Under the pieces are notes generated by a model. It was not told the DNA's origin and searched no databases. It saw only the letters and a list, made by a program, of their open reading frames with translations. Made by a program: the position numbers and the translations under genes. 64,000 nucleotides of DNA from an uncultured SAR86 cluster bacterium (GTDB taxonomy: Bacteria > Pseudomonadota > Gammaproteobacteria > Magnimaribacterales > Magnimaribacteraceae): positions 16,071-80,070 of the forward strand of contig CACDOC010000004.1 in NCBI GenBank assembly GCA_902554355.1, in the 5' to 3' direction. The stretch's first letter is position 1, and each line of letters starts with the position of its first letter. Positions 8,590 through 17,523 of the stretch are shown one piece after another.

Positions 8590-9561
8590 TTATATTGCCT
8601 TTTGAAGCTTTGAAGCAATAATTTCTTCAGCTTCCTTCATTATCGTATTTATTAACTCTTCTACAGTTGGTATGTCGTTCACCAATCCAGCTACCATACC
8701 GCAAGACCACGCTCCGGCCTCTGGTTCACCTTCCATCATTACTTTGGGGTAAACGCCGGCCACTTCATCGACAATGTCTTCAAAAGTTAAGTCATCACCT
8801 AAGGCTTTTTCTTTTGCCATTAAACTTTCTACAGCTGGATTATTGAGAACTCTTTCAGTATTAGTTAATGAACGCATGATCAGTCTAGTATCTAGTTCGC
8901 TAGCATTCACAATTGCTTCTTTTACATTTTGATGCACAGGAGCATCCTTAGTAGCGATAAAGCGAGTTCCCATATTCATTCCTTCAGCTCCTAAAGCCAT
9001 GGCAGCAACTAGGCTTCTGGCATCAGCCATTCCTCCAGAGGCAACAAAGGGTATTTCCAGTTCATCAGCTGCTCTTGGTAATAAAATAAAGTTTGGTATG
9101 TCATCTTCTCCAGGGTGTCCTCCACATTCAAAGCCATCAACAGAAACTGCATCACACCCTATGTCTTGTGCTTTAACAGAATGTCTCACAGAGGTACATT
9201 TATGAATAACCTTAATGTCGGCATCTTTCATAGCTGGCATGTATACAGCTGGATTTCTTCCTGCAGTCTCAACAATTTTTACTCCGCTTTTAATAATGAC
9301 TTCAATTAATCCAGGGTAGTCGGGAGGAGTTAGCGATGGAAGAAAAGTAAGATTGACACCAAAAGGCTTATCTGTGAGATCTTGGCATTTTTTTATCTCA
9401 GCTTCTAATTTTTCAGGCGTTCCTTGTGTAAGACCTGTAATTATTCCAAGTCCGCCCGCATTCGATACGGCTGCAGCTAGTTCGGCGAAGCCCACGTAAT
9501 GCATTCCACCTTGGATAATAGGATGTTCGATTCCAAAAAGTTCAGTTATTTGAGTTTTCAT
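8590..9561 (-). CDS. Nitronate monooxygenase family FMN enzyme (copy 1)
   Basis: This 323-residue TIM-barrel flavoprotein has the 2-nitropropane dioxygenase family pattern: HPIIQGGMHYVG near the start, ECGGHPGEDD, and ASGGMADARSLVAAMALGAEGMNMGTRF for FMN phosphate binding. Family members oxidise nitronates such as propionate 3-nitronate, though many have other or unknown roles. A GGAGAAG ribosome-binding site precedes the ATG. It is the last gene of the leftward accessory operon, 43 bases after the sulfatase gene. A related paralogue lies at 11743. The substrate cannot be read from sequence. Confidence 0.85.
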   Translation of the reverse strand: MKTQITELFGIEHPIIQGGMHYVGFAELAAAVSNAGGLGIITGLTQGTPEKLEAEIKKCQDLTDKPFGVNLTFLPSLTPPDYPGLIEVIIKSGVKIVETAGRNPAVYMPAMKDADIKVIHKCTSVRHSVKAQDIGCDAVSVDGFECGGHPGEDDIPNFILLPRAADELEIPFVASGGMADARSLVAAMALGAEGMNMGTRFIATKDAPVHQNVKEAIVNASELDTRLIMRSLTNTERVLNNPAVESLMAKEKALGDDLTFEDIVDEVAGVYPKVMMEGEPEAGAWSCGMVAGLVNDIPTVEELINTIMKEAEEIIASKLQKAI

Positions 9562-9604
9562 TTCTTCTCCGTAAATTTAGAAACTTAGTATATAGAATGT
9601 TTAT

Positions 9605-11257
9605 TTAATTGGACCAGTAAATATATTCATCACCTTCCTCATAAGCTTGCCCATCGTATTTATCTATCATAATTGGGGCTTCAAAAGCAGATGGGAATAA
9701 AGGCTCTTTTTGTTCGGAGTTAAATTGTAATAAGAGCTTTTCTATTTTCTGAGCTTCTTTGGGATGACTTTCTATCAAGTTAATTTTTTCTAAAGGGTCT
9801 ATAGAAGTATCAAATAACCAGCTTTTATTTTCTTTTTTACTAACTATGTACTTCCATTTTTTATGGAGGACAGATTGGTGATTACCTGATCGCCAAAAAA
9901 GTGTTTCATGTGGTTCTTCAGAATTCTCTTTTTTTATATAAGGCAATAAATTAACTCCATCTAATTCTTTTTTATTAGATGTCGTTGTCTTGGCAGCTGA
10001 GACAATTGTTGGAAAAATATCAAAATGATGCACTGCACTCTTAGAGATTAGCCCTGGACTTATCTCATCAGGCCAACTAACAATAAATGGAACTCTTATT
10101 CCGCCCTCAAAGAAACTGATTTTCCATCCTCTAAATGGTTTATTGATATCTTCTAACTCAATGTAATTGGCTCCACCATTGTCGCTAGTAAAAATAATCA
10201 TAGTTTTACCATAGATGTTTAAATCCTTTAATTTCTCAATAATTTTTCCGACACTTCTGTCAAGAGAAGCTATCATTCCTGCATATACTTGAAGATTGTG
10301 ACCTGACATATGACTCATTTGTTCTACATCGCTCCTTAAAGCTTGTAGGGGGTTATGAATTGCCCAATGACTTAGATATAAGAAAAATGGTCTGTTTTTA
10401 TTTTTTTCAATTACTTTTAGAGCTTCGTCCGTATAGTAATCAGTTACATATTTATCTGGTGCGAAAGGATCTCCTTCATTGAACCGAGCCGAATACTGAC
10501 CTGAACTCCAAACCATCTTATCGATGCTGGTTTCAAACTTTGCATTCACTACCTCTGGATGGTCTTCCGGTAAATAATACGCACCTCCCAAGGATAAAGA
10601 GTCTATGAATCCTTGACTTAAAGGATCCATTCCACCTGCATGACCAAGATGCCATTTTCCGATATGTGCTGTGTAATATCCTGCATCCTTTAAAACCTCC
10701 GCAATTGTTATCTGCTCAGAAGGCATACCTTGTTCCATAAATGGAGGTAGGTTCATTGCTAACTCTTTATCAATTCTTGCTTTTAACTCTGAGTCATCCT
10801 CTTCCGCAAGCCAAGTTAGAACCATCCTTCCAGCATCAGGAACAGGGGTAAATTCAAAACCAAATCTTGTTGGGTATCTTCCAGTCATTATTGAAGCCCT
10901 AGAGGGCGCACAAGTAGCATTAGCAGCATATCCTCTAGAAAACCAAATACCATCTTCCGCTAATGAATCAATATGAGGAGTTTGAAGAGAACCATCTGCG
11001 GCACCGCCATTATGCAAAGATATATCGTTGTAACCCATATCATCAGCCAAAATCAGAATAATATTTGGTCTAGAATCGTTTTTATCAGAAATATCTAAGG
11101 GACCTTCAGTCCAATTCGTAGGTATATTTTCCTGAATTGGATTTGCGAAGTTCATAATTTTAGGTAATGTCCATATGATTAAATTTACCTTGTATTCCCA
11201 AACTAACAATCCAGAAATAGTTAGTATCAGAAAAGAGTAAGATAGCTTTTTAACCAT
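9605..11257 (-). CDS. Membrane-anchored Cys-type sulfatase
   Basis: The 550-residue protein begins with a hydrophobic anchor (about residues 6-20), then the sulfatase core: NIILILADDMGYND binds calcium, and CAPSRASIMTGR (C116) is the CxPSR sequence modified to formylglycine. HIGKWHLGH and FTSDNGGA supply further active-site residues. It should hydrolyse a sulfate ester outside the cytoplasm; the substrate is unknown. Activity needs a formylglycine-generating enzyme or anaerobic maturase, neither of which is in this window. It starts 7 bases after the small membrane protein gene and precedes nitronate monooxygenase 1. Confidence 0.92.
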   Translation of the reverse strand: MVKKLSYSFLILTISGLLVWEYKVNLIIWTLPKIMNFANPIQENIPTNWTEGPLDISDKNDSRPNIILILADDMGYNDISLHNGGAADGSLQTPHIDSLAEDGIWFSRGYAANATCAPSRASIMTGRYPTRFGFEFTPVPDAGRMVLTWLAEEDDSELKARIDKELAMNLPPFMEQGMPSEQITIAEVLKDAGYYTAHIGKWHLGHAGGMDPLSQGFIDSLSLGGAYYLPEDHPEVVNAKFETSIDKMVWSSGQYSARFNEGDPFAPDKYVTDYYTDEALKVIEKNKNRPFFLYLSHWAIHNPLQALRSDVEQMSHMSGHNLQVYAGMIASLDRSVGKIIEKLKDLNIYGKTMIIFTSDNGGANYIELEDINKPFRGWKISFFEGGIRVPFIVSWPDEISPGLISKSAVHHFDIFPTIVSAAKTTTSNKKELDGVNLLPYIKKENSEEPHETLFWRSGNHQSVLHKKWKYIVSKKENKSWLFDTSIDPLEKINLIESHPKEAQKIEKLLLQFNSEQKEPLFPSAFEAPIMIDKYDGQAYEEGDEYIYWSN

Positions 11258-11264
11258 TTAAAGC

Positions 11265-11741
11265 TTATTCCTTATTTTGTTCTCTCATCGAGAGTAATAG
11301 AAGTAAAATTAATAAAACAGTTACATAAGGAGCACCTTCAACTCCCGGTGTATTTCCGGAAGAGTAAATACCGCTGGCTAATACAGATTTTCCAAGGAGT
11401 GGGTAAAGAAAGAGTCTACCTGACCATTCAATCAACCAAAATACATACATCAAAGGTATCAAAGTTCTATATCTAAAGATCACAATCCAAGATACCCCAC
11501 AAAAAATTACTTGAGCAAATCCCCATAATGAAAAAAACATATAGATAAGGGGCATAGGATCTGGTTCACCCGATAAAATGATTAGGTTTGCAATTCCATG
11601 CATACCATATTCTTCAAAGAACATATGGATGATGGATCTCCAGGTCATTAAGCACACAAAAGCTATGAAGAACCAAAAGGCTACTTTACTGCCTCTGTAT
11701 TCGTTGTCTGCTGGAGTAGGAAGAAGGTTAAAATTAAACAT
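11265..11741 (-). CDS. Small polytopic membrane protein of unknown function
   Basis: The 158-residue product has four likely membrane segments: about residues 20-40 (VAFWFFIAFVCLMTW), 64-88 (LIYMFFSLWGFAQVIF), 90-112 (IPLMYVFWLIEW) and 138-150 (VTVLLILLLLLS). I recognise no family. It lies one base after nitronate monooxygenase 2 and 7 bases before the sulfatase, so it is embedded in the accessory operon. It could be a membrane partner for the sulfatase or a redox or transport component, but the sequence gives no direct support. Confidence 0.7.
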   Translation of the reverse strand: MFNFNLLPTPADNEYRGSKVAFWFFIAFVCLMTWRSIIHMFFEEYGMHGIANLIILSGEPDPMPLIYMFFSLWGFAQVIFCGVSWIVIFRYRTLIPLMYVFWLIEWSGRLFLYPLLGKSVLASGIYSSGNTPGVEGAPYVTVLLILLLLLSMREQNKE

Positions 11742-11742
11742 T

Positions 11743-12666
11743 TTATAAAGCTAGATTTCCTAGTTTAGAACATGTTTCATTAAACTCTTTTATCGTATCT
11801 TGAATTATTTCTTCAGCTGATTTGACACCATCAATTAAACCTACAGATTGGCCAGAAAGTGCAGGAGCAGCATTCATATCACCTCCAAAATATAGGTCTT
11901 GGATTTTTCCCATGGCAGTCATGTCCATCCCTCCTGCATCAAGAATTTCTTTTGTGAAATCAGTTCTAAGTGCTCTTATTACTGGTTTAGAGGTTTTATT
12001 GAGTATCCAAGTCCCATTAAGCGGAGAATCAAAAATATAATTCTTAAAGTTGTCGTGAACAGGACTCTCTTTGCTGGAAACAAATCTAGTCCCCATTTGT
12101 ATTCCTTCAGCACCCACGGCAAAAGCAGCTGCCATACCAGCACCATCAGCAATTCCACCAGCTGCAATAATTGGTAAATCAATTTGTTTTCTGATGGCTT
12201 GGATTAACACAAAGAGACCTACTTCTTCTGGGCTTTTAAAACCACCACCCTCTGTGCCTTCCACGACGAGTCCATCTACTCCGCAATTGGCTGCTTTGAT
12301 TGCACCTTCCACACTAGGTACAGCATGATAAACAGTTATTCCTGCATATTTCAGGATATCGATATATTTTGAAGGGTCGCCTGCGGAAGTGGTTACGAAT
12401 TTAACCCCATGTTGAACGCAGAATTCCACCATACTTTCATCTCTTAAGAAGAGTAAGGGTAAATTAACTCCAAAAGGCTGATCAGTTAATTCAGACATCT
12501 TTTCTATTTCAGCTTTACAATTATCTACTTCACCAGAAGAGGTTTCAATTACTCCAAAGCCACCTGCATTACAAACAGCAGATGCTAATTGACTTCTAGC
12601 AATCCACCCCATGGGGGCTTGAATTATTGGATATTTAGACCCTGTATGCTCCGTTACTCTATTCAT
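11743..12666 (-). CDS. Nitronate monooxygenase family FMN enzyme (copy 2)
   Basis: This 307-residue flavoprotein belongs to the same family as the one at 8590: YPIIQAPMGWIAR at the N-terminus, VEGTEGGGF, and AAGGIADGAGMAAAFAVGAEGIQMGTRF for FMN binding. The two proteins clearly differ, so this is an old paralogy rather than a recent duplication. Its ATG overlaps the stop of the dehalogenase-like gene by one base (TAATG), implying translational coupling. FMN-dependent oxidation of a nitronate or related carbanion is the family expectation; the actual substrate is unknown. Confidence 0.85.
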   Translation of the reverse strand: MNRVTEHTGSKYPIIQAPMGWIARSQLASAVCNAGGFGVIETSSGEVDNCKAEIEKMSELTDQPFGVNLPLLFLRDESMVEFCVQHGVKFVTTSAGDPSKYIDILKYAGITVYHAVPSVEGAIKAANCGVDGLVVEGTEGGGFKSPEEVGLFVLIQAIRKQIDLPIIAAGGIADGAGMAAAFAVGAEGIQMGTRFVSSKESPVHDNFKNYIFDSPLNGTWILNKTSKPVIRALRTDFTKEILDAGGMDMTAMGKIQDLYFGGDMNAAPALSGQSVGLIDGVKSAEEIIQDTIKEFNETCSKLGNLAL

Positions 12667-13730
12667 TAATTTTCCTTTATAAAATTGGTTAATAGCTCTG
12701 ATAATTCTTTTGGTCTAGTCCATTGATAAAAGTGACCACCTCCAATCTGGGGTGCGCTTTTAGCATTAGGACACATTTGTAAAACATCTTCCTCAATACC
12801 GTTAGTTACAGGATCGTCCCCTGCAAAGACACTTAAAAAAGGTTTATCCCAATTCCCGAAGAACTCTCTTGCTTTTCTTTGTTCTTCAAGGGATTGATCA
12901 GGAACTATAGGCACATGGCTTGGCATTGCTCTAGGTCCCATTTTGTAACTTGGATCTGGAAACGGTGCCTCATAGGCTTTTGCTATATACGATTTAAAAG
13001 GAGAAGCACTATATTTTCCTAATAAGATAAAAATGTAATTTAAAGCTAATGAGACTAGTGATCTTTTATCCATTTGCATAGATTGAATGAAACCTATAGG
13101 AAGATCCTCTGTATCCCAACAAAATTTCTGCCAGTACATGAATTTCAATCCAGGGTGTGTTTTACCACTATCCATTTCTCCTACTTGCTTAGCCATAGAT
13201 AAAGGGTGCAGTTTTATATTACTTTCTCTAAAAGCTTTTATTTCTTCAATGACCTCTTGAGGTACTTCGGGATTATAAGGTAGCCCGGTATTACCCATTG
13301 AAACTTTAGAAAACCTGTCGGGTTCCCTTGCAACTACTCTTAATCCAATTAACCCACCCCAATCTTGACCAAAGAAAGTTATATCACGAAAGTCATTGGC
13401 ATTTAGCCAATCCACCATCCAATCCACTTGATTTTGATAGCTATAGTCTTGCCTTGAAGCGGGCTTATCTGATTTTCCATAACCGGGTAAATCTGGAGCA
13501 ATGACTCTTATTCCCGCCGCTGTTAGAAAAGGTATCATTTTGGAATAGAGGTAACACCATACCGGCTGGCCATGCATTGCCAATAATATAGGGCCATCTC
13601 TTGGACCCTCATCTATATGGTGTATTCGTAATTCACTTCCATCTTTAGTTTTGATGTTTGTATAACAAGGCTCATAGGGGAAATCGGTTATTCCCTCAAA
13701 CCTTTCATCTGGTGTTCTTAATATTTTCAT
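12666..13730 (-). CDS. Haloalkane dehalogenase-like alpha/beta hydrolase (HLD-I type)
   Basis: I start the protein at the ATG giving MKILRTPDERF (11 codons inside the track ORF), because this aligns with the Xanthobacter DhlA start and lies two bases after the upstream stop. The 354 residues contain HGQPVWCYLY (oxyanion region), GQDWGG (nucleophile Asp followed by the halide-binding Trp, as D124-W125 of DhlA), AYEAPFPDPSYKMG in the cap, FAGDDPVT (likely acid) and GGGHFYQW (His). These support a carbon-halogen hydrolase, though relatives include epoxide hydrolases. It sits between a GST-like gene and nitronate monooxygenase 2. Confidence 0.8.
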   Translation of the reverse strand: MKILRTPDERFEGITDFPYEPCYTNIKTKDGSELRIHHIDEGPRDGPILLAMHGQPVWCYLYSKMIPFLTAAGIRVIAPDLPGYGKSDKPASRQDYSYQNQVDWMVDWLNANDFRDITFFGQDWGGLIGLRVVAREPDRFSKVSMGNTGLPYNPEVPQEVIEEIKAFRESNIKLHPLSMAKQVGEMDSGKTHPGLKFMYWQKFCWDTEDLPIGFIQSMQMDKRSLVSLALNYIFILLGKYSASPFKSYIAKAYEAPFPDPSYKMGPRAMPSHVPIVPDQSLEEQRKAREFFGNWDKPFLSVFAGDDPVTNGIEEDVLQMCPNAKSAPQIGGGHFYQWTRPKELSELLTNFIKEN

Positions 13731-13732
13731 AT

Positions 13733-14797
13733 TTATTTCTGTTTCATCAGTAATTTCTCGCAACCCGTGCCTTGAAAGAGATCCAGTATTCTTTTTTGAT
13801 CAAGATCCGTTAGGCTGTAAAACTCTTGGTTGATCCATTGGAGGCATTTACCTTGATAATTGAAAGTCTTTTGAGTCCATGTGGATCCATCAATCTCAGC
13901 TTCCCAAGTTTCTTCACCACTTTCTAAGGCTTTACTGTTGGCTAACAGGGCAGGTACATATACATGGCCTATCTCTTTTAATAAAGACTTCACACTTTCA
14001 GGTAAAGATTCCAAAGTCTCCCAAGGACTTACATCAGGATTTATACCCGAGAGGTCTTCCATGCTATTTATCCATGCCACTGTTCTGAGAGATACTTCAT
14101 GCGCAATTGTTCTAGAAGTTGGATCTAAACCAATTAATTGCGTTAGTTGACCATAAATTGCGAAGTCAGCAGAACTAGGTCTATGCCCAAACAAGAAAGG
14201 TAAATTACTTAGATGGTTTTCCATGATTTTAAGGAAACGTTTATAGCTCTCTTCAATAATAGGTGCGGTAATGTCATTTGAGCCTACAACCCAAAGCCTT
14301 TCAATTTGCCTTGAGCCTATACCGTCTTTAAATAGCTTCCAAGTATCATCTGCCAGGTCAACTTTATTGTTCAATGGCAAGATTGAGGATGCATTATCTG
14401 CATCTTCGTCAAAGTGCCACCTGTAATGAAACATATACTTAGTTACCCACTCATCTCCAAAGTCTTCAAGAAGGTAGTTTAGAAAACATAATGCAGGATC
14501 ATCAGGGATAACACTTCTTGCTTCAAACTCATTTTCAAGTCTTCTAATAATAGGGGTTGAGTCAGTAACTGTTTGGAATTCGCCCCTATCATCTCTCATG
14601 ATGAATGTAGGAAGGAGTACAGGTTTAGGAGGTTCTATTCCTAGATCAGCAAAAGCACCTTCACCATCTAATAGATCACCTGGATTACCCCAAATTATTT
14701 CATAAGGAATATGTCTATAACGTAAAAGAGCTAACATTTTCCTTGTATAAGGTGATGGAGGCGCACCTATGAGTGTAATTCTGTCTTTTGTTAACAT
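13733..14797 (-). CDS. Glutathione S-transferase-like protein
   Basis: The N-terminal ~90 residues have the thioredoxin-fold GST pattern: ITLIGAPPSPYTRKMLALLRYRHIPYE, then PVLLPTFIMRDD with the cis-Pro, and VTDSTPIIRRLE, equivalent to the glutathione-binding ES/DS motif. A helical C-terminal domain follows (FGHRPSSADFAIYGQL). At 354 residues it is longer than a normal GST (about 200-230), with about 120 extra C-terminal residues. The start lies two bases after DUF1330 ends and the stop two bases before the dehalogenase-like gene. It may conjugate or isomerise an electrophile, but no substrate is evident. Confidence 0.78.
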   Translation of the reverse strand: MLTKDRITLIGAPPSPYTRKMLALLRYRHIPYEIIWGNPGDLLDGEGAFADLGIEPPKPVLLPTFIMRDDRGEFQTVTDSTPIIRRLENEFEARSVIPDDPALCFLNYLLEDFGDEWVTKYMFHYRWHFDEDADNASSILPLNNKVDLADDTWKLFKDGIGSRQIERLWVVGSNDITAPIIEESYKRFLKIMENHLSNLPFLFGHRPSSADFAIYGQLTQLIGLDPTSRTIAHEVSLRTVAWINSMEDLSGINPDVSPWETLESLPESVKSLLKEIGHVYVPALLANSKALESGEETWEAEIDGSTWTQKTFNYQGKCLQWINQEFYSLTDLDQKRILDLFQGTGCEKLLMKQK

Positions 14798-14799
14798 CT

Positions 14800-15216
14800 T
14801 TAATCAGAAGATGTTAATGAAGTTTCAATATTAAGCTGACCCTCCAGTCCTGCCACTCTATGTTGAGCGCTTATTATGTAATCGGGGTCATTAATCATCT
14901 GAAACATAGCTTTTCTTGAAGGGTACATTGCTATGGCAACCTTGTCCCAAAGATCTTCAACTTCGCCCAACATTAGCCTTTCAATCTCTCCTCCAAAAAC
15001 AGGTTTTCCTCCAACCTTAGCAAGATGCCCAGCAACTTCTTCGGCATATATAGCATAAGCTTCTTCGCCAGTTAAATTGGTTTCTCTTTTGTCTGGATAA
15101 CTTGCTTTTTCTTTAAATTTTAGGAGATTGACCATGTAAATTGGTTTATCACCTCCTTGCTCACTAAACCCTTTTATTTGATCTTCATTGGGCATGACCG
15201 CATTTTTTACTTCCAT
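14800..15216 (-). CDS. DUF1330 domain protein
   Basis: The 138-residue product resembles DUF1330 (PF07045) proteins, small ferredoxin-like alpha+beta barrels: PIYMVNLLKFKEKA, AYAIYAEEVAGHLAKVGGKPVFGG, and VAIAMYPSRKAMFQMINDPDYI are typical. The biochemical role of the family is not established. It is the first gene of the leftward accessory operon, with a good AGAAGGA ribosome-binding site before the ATG. The divergent partner begins 56 bases away with an AT-rich symmetric promoter region between them. Confidence 0.82.
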   Translation of the reverse strand: MEVKNAVMPNEDQIKGFSEQGGDKPIYMVNLLKFKEKASYPDKRETNLTGEEAYAIYAEEVAGHLAKVGGKPVFGGEIERLMLGEVEDLWDKVAIAMYPSRKAMFQMINDPDYIISAQHRVAGLEGQLNIETSLTSSD

Positions 15217-15238
15217 AATATTTCCTTCTAATTAATTT

Positions 15239-15248
15239 AATATATATT
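15239..15248. promoter_or_regulatory. Symmetric AATATATATT between the divergent accessory operons
   Basis: The 55-base gap between the DUF1330 gene (-) and the oxidoreductase gene (+) contains the palindrome AATATATATT, which offers TATATT as a -10 on each strand. Good ribosome-binding sites flank it on both sides (AGAAGGA leftward, AAGGA rightward). The two accessory operons would therefore fire from one shared promoter core. No convincing -35 boxes are seen. Confidence 0.35.
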
Positions 15249-15271
15249 ACTTACTAACAAGGATAATAGTA

Positions 15272-16273
15272 ATGAGTAAAAATAAACAAGTAATAATTAA
15301 AACTTTACCGGAAGGTAAATTAACGGAAGAAAACTACGAACTTATAGAATCTGATTTACCTGATATCGGAGAAGGTGAAGTAATGGTTAAAACGATTTCT
15401 TTTGCGATCACGGCAGGAACAAGAGCAGGACTTCAAGGTAGTGCAAGCTATGCTGGAGCACCAAAAACAGGAATCGTAATGAACAGCACTGGAGTAGGGG
15501 AGGTAGTAGAGAGCAGCAATGATTCTTTTCCTGCAGGAACTAAAGTTCTGACCATGACTGGTTGGCAAGATTATTCTGTCCAGAAACCTGAAGCTCTTAC
15601 AATAATTAGGGAAGATGTTGATCCTTCTTTATATCTAGGTCCTTTGGGTATAAATGGACTAACCGCATATTTTGGTTTACTTGAAATTGGGCAACCTAAA
15701 GCGGGAGAGACTGTAATGATATCTGCGGCTGCAGGTTCTGTAGGTCACATGGTAGGGCAAATAGCCAAAATAAAAGGTTGTAAAGTGGTTGGGGTATGTG
15801 GAAGCGATGAAAAGTGTAGTACTTTGATCGACGAATTAGGATTCGATGCCGCTGTAAATTACAAGGACCCAAATTATAGGCAAAGTCTTAAAGATGCAAC
15901 GCCTAATGGAGTTGATGTTTATTTTGATAACACTGGTGGAATGATACTGGGCTCAGCCCTATTCAGATTAAACTCTGGAGGACGTATCGCTTGTTGTGGT
16001 GTTGTTTCTCAATACGATACAAGTACTCCGGAACCCGGACCCAAAGGGATACCAGGCTTGCTGGTTAATAAGAGCATACGTATGCAAGGTTTTCTTGTTT
16101 TCGATTTTGCTGATAGGTACGAACAAGCTACGGATGAATTAATCGAATGGATAAATGATGGCAAATTAAAGATCCTCACCGATGAACTAGATGGTCTAAA
16201 CCAGGCCCCAAAAGGATTTGTTGATCTTTTAGCAGGCGGGAATATTGGAACTAGGGTAGTTAATGTGAGTTAG
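15272..16273 (+). CDS. MDR-family NADP-dependent oxidoreductase (CurA/YncB-like)
   Basis: The 333-residue protein is a zinc-free medium-chain dehydrogenase/reductase. The N-terminal catalytic domain includes EGEVMVKTISFAITAGTR, and the cofactor fold has AAAGSVGHMVGQIAKIKGC followed by VVGVCGSDEKC. Later segments GVDVYFDNTGG, GRIACCGVVSQY and MQGFLVFDF are characteristic of the prostaglandin/curcumin reductase (alkenal double-bond reductase) branch. It probably reduces an activated C=C bond with NADPH. An AAGGA site lies 8 bases before the ATG, and the acyl-CoA dehydrogenase gene follows after one base. Confidence 0.88.
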   Translation: MSKNKQVIIKTLPEGKLTEENYELIESDLPDIGEGEVMVKTISFAITAGTRAGLQGSASYAGAPKTGIVMNSTGVGEVVESSNDSFPAGTKVLTMTGWQDYSVQKPEALTIIREDVDPSLYLGPLGINGLTAYFGLLEIGQPKAGETVMISAAAGSVGHMVGQIAKIKGCKVVGVCGSDEKCSTLIDELGFDAAVNYKDPNYRQSLKDATPNGVDVYFDNTGGMILGSALFRLNSGGRIACCGVVSQYDTSTPEPGPKGIPGLLVNKSIRMQGFLVFDFADRYEQATDELIEWINDGKLKILTDELDGLNQAPKGFVDLLAGGNIGTRVVNVS

Positions 16274-16274
16274 G

Positions 16275-17471
16275 ATGAATTTACATTTTTCAGAGGAAGA
16301 AATTTTATTTCAAGAAGAAGTAAAGGCATTCTTAGAAAAGGAACTCACCGAGGACCTAATTTCAGCAGCAAATACAACTTCAGCAGTTTTTACTGAAAAA
16401 GACATAGCCATGAAGTGGCAATCTAAATTAGCTGAAAAAGGATGGTTAGTACCTTCTTGGCCAGAAGAATACGGAGGCACTAATTGGACTCATGCTCAAA
16501 AATATATTTTCTCTTCTGAATGCGCTAAGGCTGGAGCTCCTAATTTAATACCCATGGGGTTAGCCATGATAGGTCCTTTGTTATTAGGCAAAGGAACTAA
16601 AGAACAAAAAGATTACTACATTCCTAGAATCATAAGTGGAGAAGATTATTGGTGCCAGGGATATAGCGAACCAGGGGCTGGGTCTGACCTAGCTAGTTTG
16701 CAGTGTAAGGCTGTAAGAGAAGGAGATAAATACATTATAAATGGGACAAAAATTTGGACCACGCACGCTCACCTTGCGAACAAGATATTTTGTCTAGTAA
16801 GAACTGATAATACAGGCAAGAAACAAGAAGGAATTACTTTCTTGATGATGGACATGAATCAACCTGGAGTTAAGGTGGAGCCAATATTAACTATGGCCCA
16901 AGATCATGATTTTAATCAGGTTGTTTTCACAAATGCCATTGCTGATGTAAAGGACAGGATAGGCAAAGAAAATGAAGGTTGGTCGGTGGCAAAGTATTTG
17001 CTGGAGTTTGAAAGAAGTGGAGGAGTGGGAGGCTCTAAGAGCTTGTCTGATATTCAATTTATTAAAAAACTTATTAATAAAATTTCAAATACGCACAATG
17101 ACCCTAGTTTTATTGAAGTTTACTCTACTAAAGTTACAGAGCTTGAAATCAAAGCACAGTCTATTCAGTACACTTCTTTACGAATTTTAAGCTCCTTAAA
17201 AGGTGGTGATAGTCCTGGTCCAGAATCATCTATGATGAAAACTTTGGTCACAGATCTTGAGCAAGAAATATCAGAAATTACCCTTGAAGTAATTGGTTAT
17301 TATGGAATCCCCTTCCAAGATACCAGTTTAGGCTCTAATGAGCCTGCTATAGGAGACGAGTCTTTCCGGGCAATTGCAGGTAAATATCAAAATTTAAGAG
17401 CCACGACTATTTATGGTGGAAGTAATGAAATTCAAAGAAATATTATGGCTAAAGCAGTCTTAGGACTCTAA
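16275..17471 (+). CDS. Acyl-CoA dehydrogenase
   Basis: This 398-residue flavoprotein has the full acyl-CoA dehydrogenase layout: an N-terminal helical domain, YSEPGAGSDLASLQ and INGTKIWTTHAH in the middle beta domain, and the C-terminal YGGSNEIQRNIMAKAVLGL. It would introduce an alpha,beta double bond into an acyl-CoA using FAD. The divergent central sequence means chain length or substrate (fatty, branched, sterol side chain) cannot be assigned. It is tightly coupled to the preceding reductase gene, which suggests both act on one acyl substrate. Confidence 0.92.
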   Translation: MNLHFSEEEILFQEEVKAFLEKELTEDLISAANTTSAVFTEKDIAMKWQSKLAEKGWLVPSWPEEYGGTNWTHAQKYIFSSECAKAGAPNLIPMGLAMIGPLLLGKGTKEQKDYYIPRIISGEDYWCQGYSEPGAGSDLASLQCKAVREGDKYIINGTKIWTTHAHLANKIFCLVRTDNTGKKQEGITFLMMDMNQPGVKVEPILTMAQDHDFNQVVFTNAIADVKDRIGKENEGWSVAKYLLEFERSGGVGGSKSLSDIQFIKKLINKISNTHNDPSFIEVYSTKVTELEIKAQSIQYTSLRILSSLKGGDSPGPESSMMKTLVTDLEQEISEITLEVIGYYGIPFQDTSLGSNEPAIGDESFRAIAGKYQNLRATTIYGGSNEIQRNIMAKAVLGL

Positions 17472-17523
17472 ACATGATATGTTTTACTTGATAGGATAAA
17501 TAAAAAAAGACGAGTAAATAAAT

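Noticed and set aside
17470-17484. Inverted repeat AAACAT-GAT-ATGTTT over the acyl-CoA dehydrogenase stop
   Set aside because: A short AT-rich dyad with no T-tract and no promoter alongside; could easily occur by chance in this composition.
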